From: Jacaranda mimosifolia
Lineage: Eukaryota; Streptophyta; Magnoliopsida; Lamiales; Bignoniaceae
Assembly: GCA_018894105.1 (NCBI GenBank)
Contig: CM032122.1
Span: forward strand, 36,859,404-36,923,403
Direction: 5' to 3'
Length of the DNA stretch: 64,000 bases
The notes under the pieces are model-generated. The model had not been told where the DNA came from and did not search any database. It saw only the letters and a list, made by a program, of their open reading frames with translations. Made by a program: the position numbers and the translations under genes. Positions 13,329-25,664 of this stretch are shown here, in pieces. Each line of letters starts with the position of its first letter. Position 1 is the first letter of the stretch.

Positions 13329-14280
13329 GTAAATGGGTTTTCAAAGTTAAAACATTCTTGGCCATTTCTCTGGTTTTACTCTTTCTTTTTTATCCTTTTG
13401 CCTTTTCTTTTATCTTTTATTTTTAGCTACGACTGGTTTTTGCTGATATTGAAAGCCCCCAAAAGATATTGGCTTTGAGTTTCCTGTGTTATTGTTGTAA
13501 TTACATTTTTCAGCAGCCAAATGGAACCACGTTTTCGTCTTCGTCTAGGTTTTTAGGGCAAATGCTTGTGTGAAAGAAGTTGCTGCTGTTTATGATGTAA
13601 CGTACGAAACGGTGTCGTCATGTGGAATGAGGGAAAATTTTAACCACTTTTTCATTAGTAAAAATGAAAAGAATGTGCCTAATTAAAAAAAAATAAAAAA
13701 ATACGTGCCCCTTTTTAATATTTATTCGTTTAATATACCATTCCACTAAAAAAATTGATGAGGTGGAAAAAGGATTTTGTTACCTATTTTTCCAACCCAC
13801 GTTCTCATATTTGATTTACCATTTTATTTTATGATATTCCGTTCATATCTGATTGTAATTTAATTTTTTTTATTTACCAGCTACCACAAATGTGATTTTT
13901 TTTTTTTTAAATGTCTTTTTAATAGGAAATTTCCATAAATGAAATACATCATCATACTTTGATAAGTCTTATTTTAGTATAGCCTTCTAACCGTGCCAGT
14001 ATTTTGAAGAAAATAATAAATTGTGTCTTTAGTCAAATAGTATTTGGTATTCAACTGTGTTGAAGTCAAACCTGGTATGGTCCTAATTAACCAATCACAT
14101 AATTTCACCAACTTACAGTTGGTACATATATGCTCCATAATTGCCTGTAATAACCTTTGTATGTGTCCTTGTTGGATTCTTGATTAGAATGAATAGAACT
14201 AAAGTGTTGTCTCTGTAACTGTAATACTGCAATTGTTGAACATTGAATAATTGGACTTTGTTTGTGTATGTTGTCAGAAC

Positions 14281-14805
14281 ATGGACAAGGTTGAGGCTTA
14301 TAGTTGTTGGGATGGGGTTGTCGATGGAGTTGCTGGAGATGAAGAGTTGGATGACATTCTTAGCATTTTGGATTTTCCAATTGAGAGTTTGGAAGGAGAT
14401 GGATTTGTTGGAGATTGGGATATTGCTAGCAAATCACAGTATCTTGGGCCTATTCCATCGGATGTGCTAATGGGACCTTATATGATTGCTCATGACAAAA
14501 CCAATATTGGGCCTCCGGTTTTACTGCCTAGACAAGTTGCTCCCGTGAGTTCTTATCATTCATATCTCTTCGTTTGATGTTTATTTCAAATAAGATGCCA
14601 AAGTTTGTTATTCCGGTGCCTATAATATTTTGCTACCACTCATGAAAGTTGTGATTTTGAAATGTGAATTATAATGATTCAATGTTCTTTATGTTAAGTG
14701 AAATTCATTTTTGTTCTTTTGAATGGAAATGTGAATGAAAAGGTAAAATAATTTCTTTTAAATAATCCATGTACAAAATATAGAGAAAATAAAAAGAAAC
14801 CCAAA

Positions 14806-14846
<41 letters not shown>

Positions 14847-17800
14847 TGGGGTGGAAGAAATGAAGGAAGAAAGGAGAAAGAAGAAGGATAGAAAGAAAAG
14901 AACATAAAGATAAAGGAGAAAAAGGATATGAAGAGCAAAGGATAAAAAACAGGACTTTGAATTTTAGAGGTTTTGACTTAATTTTATTTAAGTAGATGAA
15001 AACCCATGAAAATTGATAGTATTTCATGGGATTTGAATTGAATTGAAAAAAAGATATTGAAAAACAATGTCCAAATATTATTATCCTTGTTAGGCTCTCT
15101 TTCTCTCTCCACCTTTTTAACAACTCTTTTATTCTGTAGTGTAAAACATACCAAAATTTTCTAATGCCAAAAAAAAATAAAATAATAATAAATAAATAAA
15201 TGAAATAAAATAAAATAAAAAAGTCCTAAAACCTAAATTTTACCCTAAATTGAAACATTATCTGTTCTGCTCTAAGCTCCATGTTAAGCAAGAAAAACGT
15301 GTTCAAGAAAATGATGCGGGGCCTTAGAGTTGAATATTTAGAACTATGATCTACTATCTATGTTTTCAAGGAAGAAAACTCTAAAATATACCATATGGCT
15401 ATTAATTCTTTATCACATTATATTGTCAAAAAAATTGTACTTTACTAGAAAATGGAAAAAAAAGAAAAAAAAAATTGTAACGAAAGATTATGCACAATCA
15501 TGTTTTTTATTTCTTTTTTTTTTTTTCGCATTCTGAATATTATTATGAATTTTTTTGAATATTTTTGTTGCATGTCTGAATTTTATGTTGACCTATTCAG
15601 TTTTGTTCTGTCTTTAATGTTGGTGATTTAGATGAGTGCTTTTTTTTTTGGATCCCATTTTTTATATCAATCATCATATTAGAACTTATGGAATAATTTT
15701 TTAGGAAAATGTATAATAAATTAAGGTCGCAGTTCATGTTAACTTTGTTAATATGTGTTATGTATCCTATGGGCAACTCATGGTAATATTTTCTTGAGTC
15801 TAGAAATTAAAAGACACAGGTACTTTTCTAGAAAAATAGAAGTTATCATTTTCAAATTTCATTACTTTTCAAACACCAACTGGAACTTTAAAATACTATT
15901 TTAGTTTCTTCCAAATAGTAATGGGTTTAAAAACTTATGGATTTTCAACCATTTCAAATCCAAAAAAATTAAGAGATAAGAGCTTGTCATTTTTAACCTA
16001 TCAATTTTGAGCAATAATAACTCAGACTTGTGCGTGAAAATCTTGTAAAGTAATTTTAGAAAATTTGTACAAGTGATAAATTCCATTAGAAATTTTAGAA
16101 GTTTGGTGGAGCATGGCAGAGATGGCAATCTTAATGGAGCTTATGATGATATCTAATGAATAAAAGAAAAATTGGTAGACATTCTCCTATACAAAGCAAA
16201 TATATTTATATCTAAAGATGTGTAATTTTTGAAATGGCACTCCATAAATAAATAAAATTAATTATTAATTGCCTTCTCAATAAATTATTTTTAAATCATG
16301 TCAAGACAATCCAATTTCCTCAAGGAAAGATCACTTGACCATGAAAAGATCACATAGCCGGTTGTAATGGAGTGTAGATAGAGTAAATATAAAGAAGATA
16401 ATTGCACATGCACTTGTCATATCAAATCTTTTCTGTATTAGTTAATTGGCATTGCCGTGTATAATATACATATGTCTAGTATATAGGTTGTCATTGTCTA
16501 CAAAACAAAACTAGATCATTTAAATTTGTCTCTCATCCCTAACACATGTATATATATATATGTATATGTATATGTCTAGCATATGAATTGTCTTTGTCTA
16601 CCAAATAAAACAAACTCACTTTTCATAGATTTGTCTACTTATTGTCTGCCCATCTTTATAATTTCAAGCAAATCATCTTTGCATACAATTGTATCGTCTA
16701 GTGAATCATTCCATTTTAAACAAAATTTCTTTGTCATAGAATTGTCTAATCATACTTTTTTAATTGAGTATGAAAAATTGGATGTGGTTTGAAAATAAAA
16801 TTAGATCATTGGCTCGTTTGGTTTTATTTCCACACCCACTTTTTCCATTTTCTACTATTCCAAAAATAGAAACCATTACTTTTTAGAAATTTTCATCCAA
16901 CATAATTTTCATTTCCATTTTCAAAACACATTCTTCAATAACATATGTATCTTCTCTTTCTATTCCATTATTTTTATCTCTTTCCACCTACAACCTATTA
17001 AAACCAACATAATCATTACATTTCCAATATTTCATCCACATACACTTTTATTTCTACATTACATCACATAACTTGTTCTCACCATTTTAGAAATGATGGA
17101 AATGAAAATTGAAAAGGAAAATAAAACCAAACAACCCCGTTGTCTCTCATCTCTAATGTGTGTGTGTGTGTGTGTGTGTGTGTTTAGCATATGAATTGTC
17201 TTTGTCTATCAAATAAAACAAATTCACTTTTCATTGACTTGTCTACTCATTATCTACTCATCTCTATAATTTCAAGCAAACCATCTTTGCATTCAATTGT
17301 TTTGTCTAGTGAATCATTCCATTATATATACACATTAGGGATGAGAGACAAGTTACGTGATCTAGTTTCATTTCAAACCATATTCAATTTTTCATACTTA
17401 ATTAAACGAGTATGATTAGACAATTTTATGGCAAAGAAATTTTGTTTGAAATAGAATGATTTATTAGAGAAAACAATTGTATACAGAGATAGTTTGCTTG
17501 AGCCTTGAAATTATAAAGATGAGTAGACAAGTTTATGAAAAGTGAATTTGTTTTATTTGGTAGATAAAGATAATTCATATATTGGACATATACATATATA
17601 TACACGTTAGGAATGAGAGACAAGTTTAAGTTATGTAGTTTTGTTTTTTAGGCAATGACAACTTATATACTTAGGGTTGTAAATGGATATTTGAAAATTC
17701 ATTTACCGTTCGTATCTGAATCTATTTAGAGGGCATATTATCTATATTCATTTAATGTGAATATTATCCGTATTTGATTAGTAGATATCTGATATAAACG

Positions 17801-20156
17801 GATACGAATATGGTAATTGCCTATCTGTTCCGAATACATATCTGTTGGATATATTCGCTTATATATTTGATTATCCGTAATTTAATTAAAGCCGTTATCT
17901 ATATCCGATAAATAATATCTAAAAAATTATTATATATTCTAATTTTTCATTTATTTTAATGTACAAATAATATTTAAAAAAAATTATCCTAGTTGAGAAT
18001 TATGAAGAATCAATAGATGATATTAATGATAATTAAACACTACTAAATCAGAAAAAAATTGAAAAATCAATATATGAACGATAAAATTAATCAATATAAA
18101 ATTATTGTTGCTTGACTTTAAAATTAATTTATATTGGTGTCATTTTATTAAAATTAATTAATCATTAAGTCAATCATTAATTAGAAAAATTAACTAAGTC
18201 AAGAATAATTAAAAAAATAATTAATATTTTAATTCTGAATAAAGTAGTAAACTTTTTTTAATAAAATTTATTAGAAAAAATATGCATTTTATTACAAGTT
18301 AACTGATTTGGATATTCGGATATTCGTAAATGAATGTATCCCATAATTATAATCGGATACAAATATATTCGAATTCGGTTAATATCCGCCGGATACGAAT
18401 TCGAATATTATTGAAAAATATCCGTCGAATACGGATACGGATATTGTATATCCGTATCGTTTAATATCCATTTACAGCTCTATATAAATTAGAGATAGGT
18501 ATATTATACACGGCAATGCCAATTAATTACACAAGGTAAAAAAGATTTGATATGATAAGTACATGTGAAATTATCTTCTTTATATTTACTTTATCTCCAC
18601 TCCATTATAACCGGCTACGTGATCTTTCTATGTGGAAATTGAATTGTCTTGACATGATTTAAAAATAATTTATTGAAAAGACAATTAATAATTAATTTTA
18701 TTTATTTATGGAGTGACATTTCAAAAATTACTTCAATGTAACCAAGTAACCTTGTCTCCTAACTTGGCCTAAAAATGCTTGTAATGATATCTATTTTTAT
18801 CTGCAATTGGAACACGTTTATGTACTTTTACTTATTGATTCTGTTTAAATATATCTTTTCCGGACAATGCATATCAAATAGAGATCAAGATCTGGCAATT
18901 ACACTGGCATTTGTAATTTTATAAGAATTTATGAATTTGTTTTGTCCTTAAATTTATCTTGTTCCAGCAATTCATTATCAAAATAGAGGTCAGGAAAGAC
19001 ATTACACTCTAGAAAGGTGTGTGTAAATGGCATACTACTTGTCCAAAAAATGAGAGTTCATTAATGTGTTTTGGTGCTGTATTTCCTATTAAGTTGCCTG
19101 AAATTTCAATTAAGTTCTAAATTTCAAATAATCAAAAGAACAATAAGTTTGAAAGCTAAGCAGTGGGACTTCTAAAGATTGCATGTTAATCATTTTTGTT
19201 TTATGATGTCCAATGTACTAAAATCACTTTGGAGGGGAAGGATTTCAATTTTCAACTGCGTCTTGCACATGTCTGGAATGTCTCCTAAGTTAGGAGAAGT
19301 CCAAATTGGCTCTAATTATTTGCTAAATATTTTGTATCACAATTATTTGCCAACTTGGTTTATCTAAATTATATTTTGTTTTTGCTCATATCCCCCTTTT
19401 TTTCCCATTGCTAAACAACCCTTAAAGATTGATGCTGCTCCTGAGCCAAAGCAGCTGCCCTACCGATTTGAAGATACCTCTGGCTCATCATGTATTCTCC
19501 GACACAGCAAATTTACTGAGGTCCAAGAACAAGGTGTGTTCCAGACACAAAGCCCTGTTTCTGTGCTTGAAAGTAGCGGGTCCTCATTAACTGGAAAAAG
19601 CTTGCTTATCAAATCTCATATTGGCAAGCGAACCAGATCCAAACGAGCTAGACCTTCAGGTTTAAGTCCATGGTTTTTGAGGTCATCGCTTTTTGCCACC
19701 ACTTCCGGCTCCAAAAAGACTGACGATGCCTGGAAAAATAAAGAGAGGAGACGGAAATTGTCTCAGCTGTCAGTTGCCAATGAAACCATGCAGGAGTCCT
19801 CCAACTATGTGGAGCTGCAAAATGCTGCTACACAGCGTCCTGCTGTTACTAAAAAGTGCACTCACTGTGAAGTAACAAAAACACCACAATGGAGGGAGGG
19901 CCCAATGGGGCCAAAGACGTTATGCAATGCTTGTGGGGTTAGATACAGATCTGGACGTCTATTCCCAGAATATCGACCAGCAGCAAGTCCTACCTTTGTG
20001 CCATCTCTGCACTCAAACTCCCACAAGAAGGTCATAGAGATGAGAACCAAAGTTAAACAGCCGCGGTGGCAGGCAGCTAAAATTGAGGAACCCCCGATGT
20101 CCCCACAGCCGGAGTTCATCCCCATGGGTAGCTATATGTTTGATTCTGTATGCTGA
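14281..20156 (+). CDS. GATA-type zinc-finger transcription factor
   Basis: Two exons, 14281-14544 and 19428-20156, encode about 330 residues. The C-terminal half holds one plant class-IV GATA finger, C-x2-C-x18-C-x2-C, with zinc-binding Cys232, 235, 254 and 257 ([12 protein letters not shown] … [20 protein letters not shown]), followed by the usual basic tail. The N-terminal exon carries an acidic segment ([20 protein letters not shown] type), common in GATA subfamily I. A basic stretch at about residues 150-165 ([13 protein letters not shown]) may act in nuclear targeting. Such proteins bind WGATAR sites. By gene order it corresponds to Arabidopsis GATA13/GATA14, as I recall them. The 4,883-bp intron is full of transposons. 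A further upstream start at 13317 is possible. The acceptor at 19427 (CTTAAAG) is not the usual CAG/TAG but gives the only good frame. Confidence 0.93.
14806..14846. repeat. (GT)n-(GA)n compound microsatellite
   Basis: About 17 bases of alternating TG are followed directly by about 24 bases of alternating GA in the GATA intron. Confidence 0.9.
16811..17138. mobile_element. MITE inserted in the long inverted-repeat element
   Basis: The left end GGCTCGTTTGGTTTTATTTC is mirrored at the right end by GGAAAATAAAACCAAACAAC. The rearranged copy of the host arm near 17345-17390 lacks this segment, so it is an insertion. The termini resemble the PIF/Harbinger-like MITE at 21765-22042 (…CGTTTGGTTTTATTTTC), but the 3-bp TSD is not clean here. 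Confidence 0.65.
17157..17183. repeat. (GT)n microsatellite
   Basis: A 27-base alternating TG run at the edge of the directly repeated inner-arm copy. At the same place the other copies carry TATATATA-type sequence. Confidence 0.9.
17672..18482. mobile_element. Non-autonomous hAT-like element, 811 bp
   Basis: The ends TAGGGTTGTAAATGGATAT and ATATCCATTTACAGCTCTA are inverted repeats of the hAT type. Direct flanks TATATACT (17664-17671) and TATAAATT (18483-18490) agree at 6 of 8 positions. The opposite arm of the host element keeps the uninterrupted sequence, TATATACTAGACATATG in reverse complement near 16470-16490, where one copy of the octamer joins the downstream bases directly. This is an internal empty site. 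The body is AT-rich with many GGATAC/GTATCC subterminal repeats and no transposase. Confidence 0.85.
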
Positions 20157-20640
20157 AGCAGATGCTGTCTTTTCTAGCTAGAGAACCAATTCAGTCCTAG
20201 TTTTGATTTGATTGTCCCCTTTTCTTTTCTTTCTCTTATCTCTTTTTCTTTCCCCCAGGTGTTAGGGTTGGTTTTCTTGGTGAAATGTAGCTAGAATCGT
20301 GTACAAAAATGGAGCTGAGTCTAGGTTAGGATAATTGTGTGAAAATGGAGCGAGGACCAGATACGTTGACTAGATTAGTGTGATGAAAAGCTGGGACTAG
20401 GTGGAAGGGTTTCAATGATGTTATGTTGGATTAAGATATGGTTAGCTCCTCAGAATATTTAATCATATTTTCTTTAGTTTATTCTTTCACATTCTTGATT
20501 TCATGCTGCTGATTATTAGCAGTTTATTGGTTGCAACCATCAAGTGTGTCTTCAAATATGTCCCTGCTTAATGTGAGAGGGGCTATCTAGCAGGCTCTCG
20601 CTGTGGTCTCTTTTCAGTGCTTTAACCCTGTATTTGGTCA
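20157..20640 (+). other. 3' untranslated region of the GATA gene (probable)
   Basis: Downstream of the TGA the sequence is T-rich then mixed, without open frames. A polyadenylation site is likely within a few hundred bases, but plant signals are too degenerate to place it. Confidence 0.4.
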
Positions 20641-21764
20641 AAACGAGGGTATCGGATCTTCGGGGTTCATAGATTCAAGATGAAATCAACATCATTTATT
20701 GATCAAAGCTTGGAAATTCCGTAAAAGAAGGACGAGCTACTAGGGAAAAGGAAAAGGAAGCAAAGGCTGGAGTAATTTATTTCAAAGCCCGATCTTTCTG
20801 CTCCAAGGCAAGCATTCCAACCAAGCCAAGCTGCTATAGATCTTGAGCGGCGGGGATGGTGGTTGGGGGGATGGATCCACTAGTGCAGCTGCCTCCGGCA
20901 GTGTGAATGTGTCCACACGTTCCTCATTGACTGTTGTTGGTCCCCTTTGTTCCTCGTTCCACACCAAACTTCTGTTATTGTTTCACCAAACAAATTGTTC
21001 TACCCAATCTAAATCAAGTCTTATCCTAAGTGTACAATTATATAAAGTCACGAATATTAATTAACTGGGCCATCATATTCCCTGGTGTGCATGCATGCAT
21101 GTCGATTTGGAATTAGTACAATCTCAAATAACCACCACTCGGATATCGAGTTTGATGATGTCTTATTCAAATAGTAAAATTAACATTCCAAAATTTTATA
21201 TTTAAAATAAAAATCGGATCAAAGACTCTCCTCGTAGGTATTTATATATTTTTGATAGACATTTATTTGCTCTATATATATGTTTTGCTCTAGAGAAATT
21301 AATGTATGATTCTTGTATCAACTTGACCTGCACAAAAAATGTTTTTTTTAAATTAAATATCTTATTTAAATGACAATTTTCATTTCGAGTTATAGATCAT
21401 ATTTTTGCACTACAATGTCAAACATTGTGCTTCTTATTTCGAATGGTTTACATCATTTTCACGTAATTTCATTGTTTAGAAAATAAATTAGTGCAAAATA
21501 GACAGCCATTTATTTGTATCAGTAATATGTGAGCCAATGAAACAGAAAAAATGGTCCCTTACGAGCCCAATTATTAATCTTGTTGCAGTGGTTGAGAAAC
21601 GTTGCCTGTCGCATAAACGTCAGGTGGACGGTCCATTTTGAAGGTCCTATTTCACAGTTCTTTGGGCCTCTTCTCGTTTGCAAATTGCAAAGATCTTAAA
21701 TACCAATATTACCCTCACTATCAAGTTATATAGATGGCCCAAGTCGAATAAAACAAGTAGCTTA

Positions 21765-22042
21765 GGGCCGTTTGGTTTTATTTTCATCGTTTTAAAAATA
21801 TTGAAAAGTAGTTAGTAAAAATGAGTTGAAACTGAGTTTGTATTTAGATAGATTGTTGAAAAAGTAATGATTATGTTGGTTTTAGTAAGCTGTAGATGGA
21901 AAGAGATAGAAATAATATAATAGAGAGAAAAGATGTATAGATTACTGGGAAATATATTTTGAAAATAAAAATAAAAATGATGTTATGTAAAAATATGTAA
22001 AAAATAATGTGTTTCATTTTAAAAAGGAAATCAAATGGGCCC
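21765..22042. mobile_element. Tourist-like (PIF/Harbinger) MITE, 278 bp
   Basis: The ends GGGCCGTTTGGTTTTATTTT and, in reverse complement, GGGCCCATTTGATTTCCTTT form terminal inverted repeats. They are flanked by TTA on both sides (21762-21764 and 22043-22045), the typical PIF/Harbinger target duplication. The interior is AT-rich and non-coding. Confidence 0.8.
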
Positions 22043-22548
22043 TTAAGGAACGGCCTAAGAGCAGTTTGAATAGAAATCTTCTATTCCATTTGTTATTCCA
22101 TCTCTTATTTTAGTTTATGAGTATATAATATGTATATTAAATATTTTTTTATAAAAATAATTAATTAAAAATTAAATTTACTCAATATAAATACAATAAA
22201 TGATCCAAAGTGGGCCTAAGAGCCACGGTATAATTTGTTAGTTTTTATTCGAACTCAAAATGCAAAAATGCTGCTTTGTAAATGGAAATTTATGTCATCT
22301 GAGTTACAGATATGGGGGACTGGGCTCGGAACAGTGTTACGTCCTCGTCAGCATTACTACGATGTGGGCAGTCGGTCAGTCAATTAAAAACTGCCATGTA
22401 TGGATCTTTTTTATCAGCAGCTGCAGTCAACTGCGAGACAACTAAAAAGAATCTCCACTCTTATTTTGCTATTTCTATTCCAAGGTTAAATTGGACATTT
22501 TATGAGTTTCATTTAAAGAAAAATATTGATTATTTTTTACTTGAAAGC

Positions 22549-23244
22549 CAATGTTTTCAAAACCGGACCAAACAACGAATCGGTGAGGCTACTGATTACT
22601 GGTTCAATCGGTTCGACCACTGGTGGAAACGGTATGGACGCCATAATAACATAATAATTATATTTAATTTTATAAATATATATAATATTTTAATATTACC
22701 AAAAAATAAAACTTCCAATTGATATAGAAAGAATATTATTTAAAAAAAAATTAACTTACTTATTTTTAAGTACATTTTTTAGAAAATAATACTACTTCAC
22801 AATTAGTCAACTATAAATAAATAAAAAATAATATTTCACATTAATTTAAGTAATCATTTGTATCATGCTTCAACTCCAAGTAAAAATAAATTCTTCTAAG
22901 CAAATATTCAACATAATTTAAAAGAGATTAAATAAAATAAAATAACAAATTAAACATAAACATTCACATATAACTACCACTTCATTAAACTTCAAAAAAA
23001 TAAATTCATGTTTTAAAAAATTATATGTCCAAAATCTTTAATCATCATTTTCAACTCATCTCTTTTCTTTTTCACTTTTTCTTTTTTTTTTAAAACAAAT
23101 TGAAGTTTAAAGTTTTCAAAAAAGAAAAGAAAAGAGTGAACTGGTTGAACCGATCCGATTTTGACTGGTTCTAACCGGTTTTGAGAACTCAACCGGATCG
23201 GATTGGCCTTCGGTCACCGGTTCGGTCCGATTTTCAAAACATTG
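22549..23244. mobile_element. hAT-like non-autonomous element, 696 bp, perfect 8-bp TSD
   Basis: The terminal repeats CAATGTTTTCAAAACCGGAC and, from the right in reverse complement, CAATGTTTTGAAAATCGGAC are flanked by identical octamers TTGAAAGC (22541-22548 and 23245-23252). Both arms are rich in ACCGGTT/CCGATC-type motifs. The middle is AT-rich with no transposase. The 8-bp TSD and CAATG ends point to the hAT superfamily. Confidence 0.9.
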
Positions 23245-25258
23245 TTGAAAGCCCATCTAAATTCAGCTCAAAGTAATATAACAACGTGTTGGTCTGACAT
23301 ATTTTTGAATTAATCTAAATTTTATATTCTTTATTAATAATTTTGAATTACGTTTTCAATCATTATGATTACTAGGAGAAAAAGGAAAAGCAGTAATAAA
23401 ATAGTAAATGACAATGCAAAAATTGTTGCCAATTACCTATATTAGGGGATAAAAGATTTTGTGTTGTCGCCTGAATGTTTTTTTAAAAAATTTCAATAGT
23501 GATAAAAATAATATCTAAATTATCGATATTGACACTTAACGATGCACCCACCTATAGTGACAATAAATTTTTTATCATAAATTATAATAACAATTCTAAT
23601 TATCTCGAGATTGTTATTATATATGTATCATTAATTATTGATAATAACAACTTAAAAATATTAGTTCCTATCATTATTAAATTATTGTGACAAAATGAAA
23701 AGTCTTACAACATAAAAATTATCATTAGTGATGAAATAAAAGTCATCGCCACTTAATATAGATGTTATTAGTGATAATTTTCAAATTGCTATTTATTCTT
23801 TATCACTAATATGACATTTTTTCATAATGAATGTAACTGAAAATTAACTTAATATTAAAATTATTTTACGTAGTTAACTCTATTCATTGCGTCAAGTTCA
23901 AATATCTATTCCAAACACAACCTTAAAATATCGCAATTTGAACTTCTAAATTATACAATTCCAAACAAGGGTGACGCATATTCACCTATTATGGTTATTT
24001 CCTTTTCTTTTTTTTTGAAATTATTGATACTTTAAATAGGTGGTGGAAGATTTTGGCTCTATATGTAGAAATATAAAATATTCCATCCCAAGGGTCTATT
24101 ATTTTGAAGGACCACTTAAAATAAAGACAAGTCCTAGAGCTGGCTTTTGGGCCCATGTTGTGGTAATTGGCCTGGCAGTGCAAAACCATGATGCTGGTTT
24201 TTTGTATCTATAGGTGTATGTATAACCCACTGTGTGTAGTGTGTGAAAATGTGCTAAAAAACAGAGTCACACACACATTAAGAACAAGATTAGGTTTTGA
24301 GTACAAAAAATGCACCAGCCACAGTGTGTCACATTCATTGCTCTGAAAGGACACCTTGCAATTTGGCTTATGTGGTATGTCTGTGTCAATGTTTTTACCC
24401 CTCTCACCTACCACTTTCAATTTCTCTGCATTGTGGTATTCCAAATATAGTGTAAATTGTAAGGTGAAGGGTTTTGCCATCTTTTTGCATTTTGTGTGTG
24501 AAATTACTTATAACATTTAATTTGACCTTGGCCCTCTACCTAGCTAGTTGAACTCATGTTATGTTTGATACAACAATTTCAACAAGAAATAGACAATTTT
24601 AATTGGAAAAATATTGCGTATAAATACGTATTACAAATCAGAACACCACACGTCTGTCTAAGATTACGAAATTATTATATTAAATAATTAATTTTGAAGA
24701 AATTCGATTGGACAAGACGTGATGGAATAAATGAGTATATTTCCCTTATCGTATTGATTTGGTCCTTTCCCTTATTTTGTAGTCTTAATTTGGAAAGTTT
24801 ATGAATGAAGTTTGTGATTCAAATAAGGGTTTTCTTATTGGGTTGGAAGTGGTTGTCTAGAAACCATGAATTTGCAACAACTTTAAGCAATGACAAAATG
24901 AGAACACTCAATTAATATCATGAATTGAGGATATATATGCATATTTGTAAAAGGGTCATTTTTAGCTTAGTAGCTAACATTTAAAACTTACTCAAATTGG
25001 TATGAAGGTGATGTTGATTGAGATACTTGTCAATGTTGCACAAGTTAAAATGGACCTTGCAATTTTGTTTGGTACATGTATGAATGTGACTACTCCATTT
25101 ATTTCACTTCCCATTTTGTCTTTTTTCCTTTTCTCATGAATAACCTTGAAATTTACAGGCCTTATATAGTATATTTAGAACATAGGAAGAAAATTCAATA
25201 AAATGGCTATTCATATAAACATTTTTAATCAATTTTTTTTTTAATTTCAAAGCTCTTA

Positions 25259-25664
25259 GGCTCTCTTTTGGCTTCTCCCAAAAAAATTCCATTCTCCCAG
25301 AATAATTACAAAATAGGTACACGTTCTCCAATCCTTATTCTAAAAAATAAAATTTTAATACCCCAAAAACCCTCACAAAACAACTCCAAAAAACCCTACA
25401 CCCTAATTTTAATCATTACAAATATATATATATATAAACCACTTTCATCCTATAAATTCAATCAAAAAGCAACTGATTTGACATCAACAGTAAAGTTTAT
25501 TTTCTCCCTAAAATACACAAGAACAAACAACTCATTTTCAATTTATTTTCTATATTTTTTTCAAAACAAAAAGAAACATATAGCACATTCTTCAGATTTT
25601 TCCCAAAAACCCATTCTTCCAAAATATTTTTTACAGTTCACCCAAAAGCCAAAAGAACAGGCCC
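25259..25664. mobile_element. Tourist-like (PIF/Harbinger) MITE, 406 bp
   Basis: The ends GGCTCTCTTTTGGCTTCTCC and, in reverse complement, GGGCCTGTTCTTTTGGCTTT are imperfect inverted repeats, flanked by TTA at 25256-25258 and 25665-25667. A 145-codon open frame runs through it, but it is low-complexity and not conserved in type, so I do not treat it as a gene. Confidence 0.78.

Larger units (their letters stand above)
16222..18731. mobile_element. Long terminal-inverted-repeat (foldback-type) element in the GATA intron
   Basis: The left end GTAATTTTTGAAATG (from 16222) and its reverse complement at the right end (to 18731) open long inverted arms. The left arm, 16222-16810, matches the right arm, 17340-17671 plus 18483-18731, in reverse over hundreds of bases, for example GCATTGCCGTGTATAATATA at 16450 against its complement near 18505. 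A third, direct copy of the inner arm lies at 17139-17339. The element is interrupted by two younger insertions (16811-17138 and 17672-18482); without them it would be about 1.4 kb. I saw no clear TSD and no transposase frame, so the superfamily is undecided. Confidence 0.8.
14545..19427 (+). other. 4.9-kb intron of the GATA gene, built largely from nested repeats
   Basis: It begins GTGAGT and ends CTTAAAG. It contains a GT/GA microsatellite (14806-14846), a long inverted-repeat element (16222-18731), a MITE inside that element's left half, and a hAT-like element inside its right arm. 14850-16221 and 18732-19427 are AT-rich with no further feature I can support. Confidence 0.85.

Noticed and set aside
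11106..14280. Search for a SIAMESE-related (SMR11-type) small gene expected here from the Arabidopsis order as I recall it
   Set aside because: No frame with the family's conserved short motifs was seen between the EDR2-like and GATA genes; it may have been lost, moved, or gained only in Brassicaceae.
16583..17623. Three look-alike open frames ([28 protein letters not shown] and a minus-strand [14 protein letters not shown])
   Set aside because: They are translations of the repeated inner arm of the inverted-repeat element at 16222-18731, two direct and one inverted copy. The similarity comes from DNA duplication; no protein domain is visible.
19862..20125. Minus-strand open frame opposite the GATA finger
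   Set aside because: It is the antisense of the conserved zinc-finger exon.
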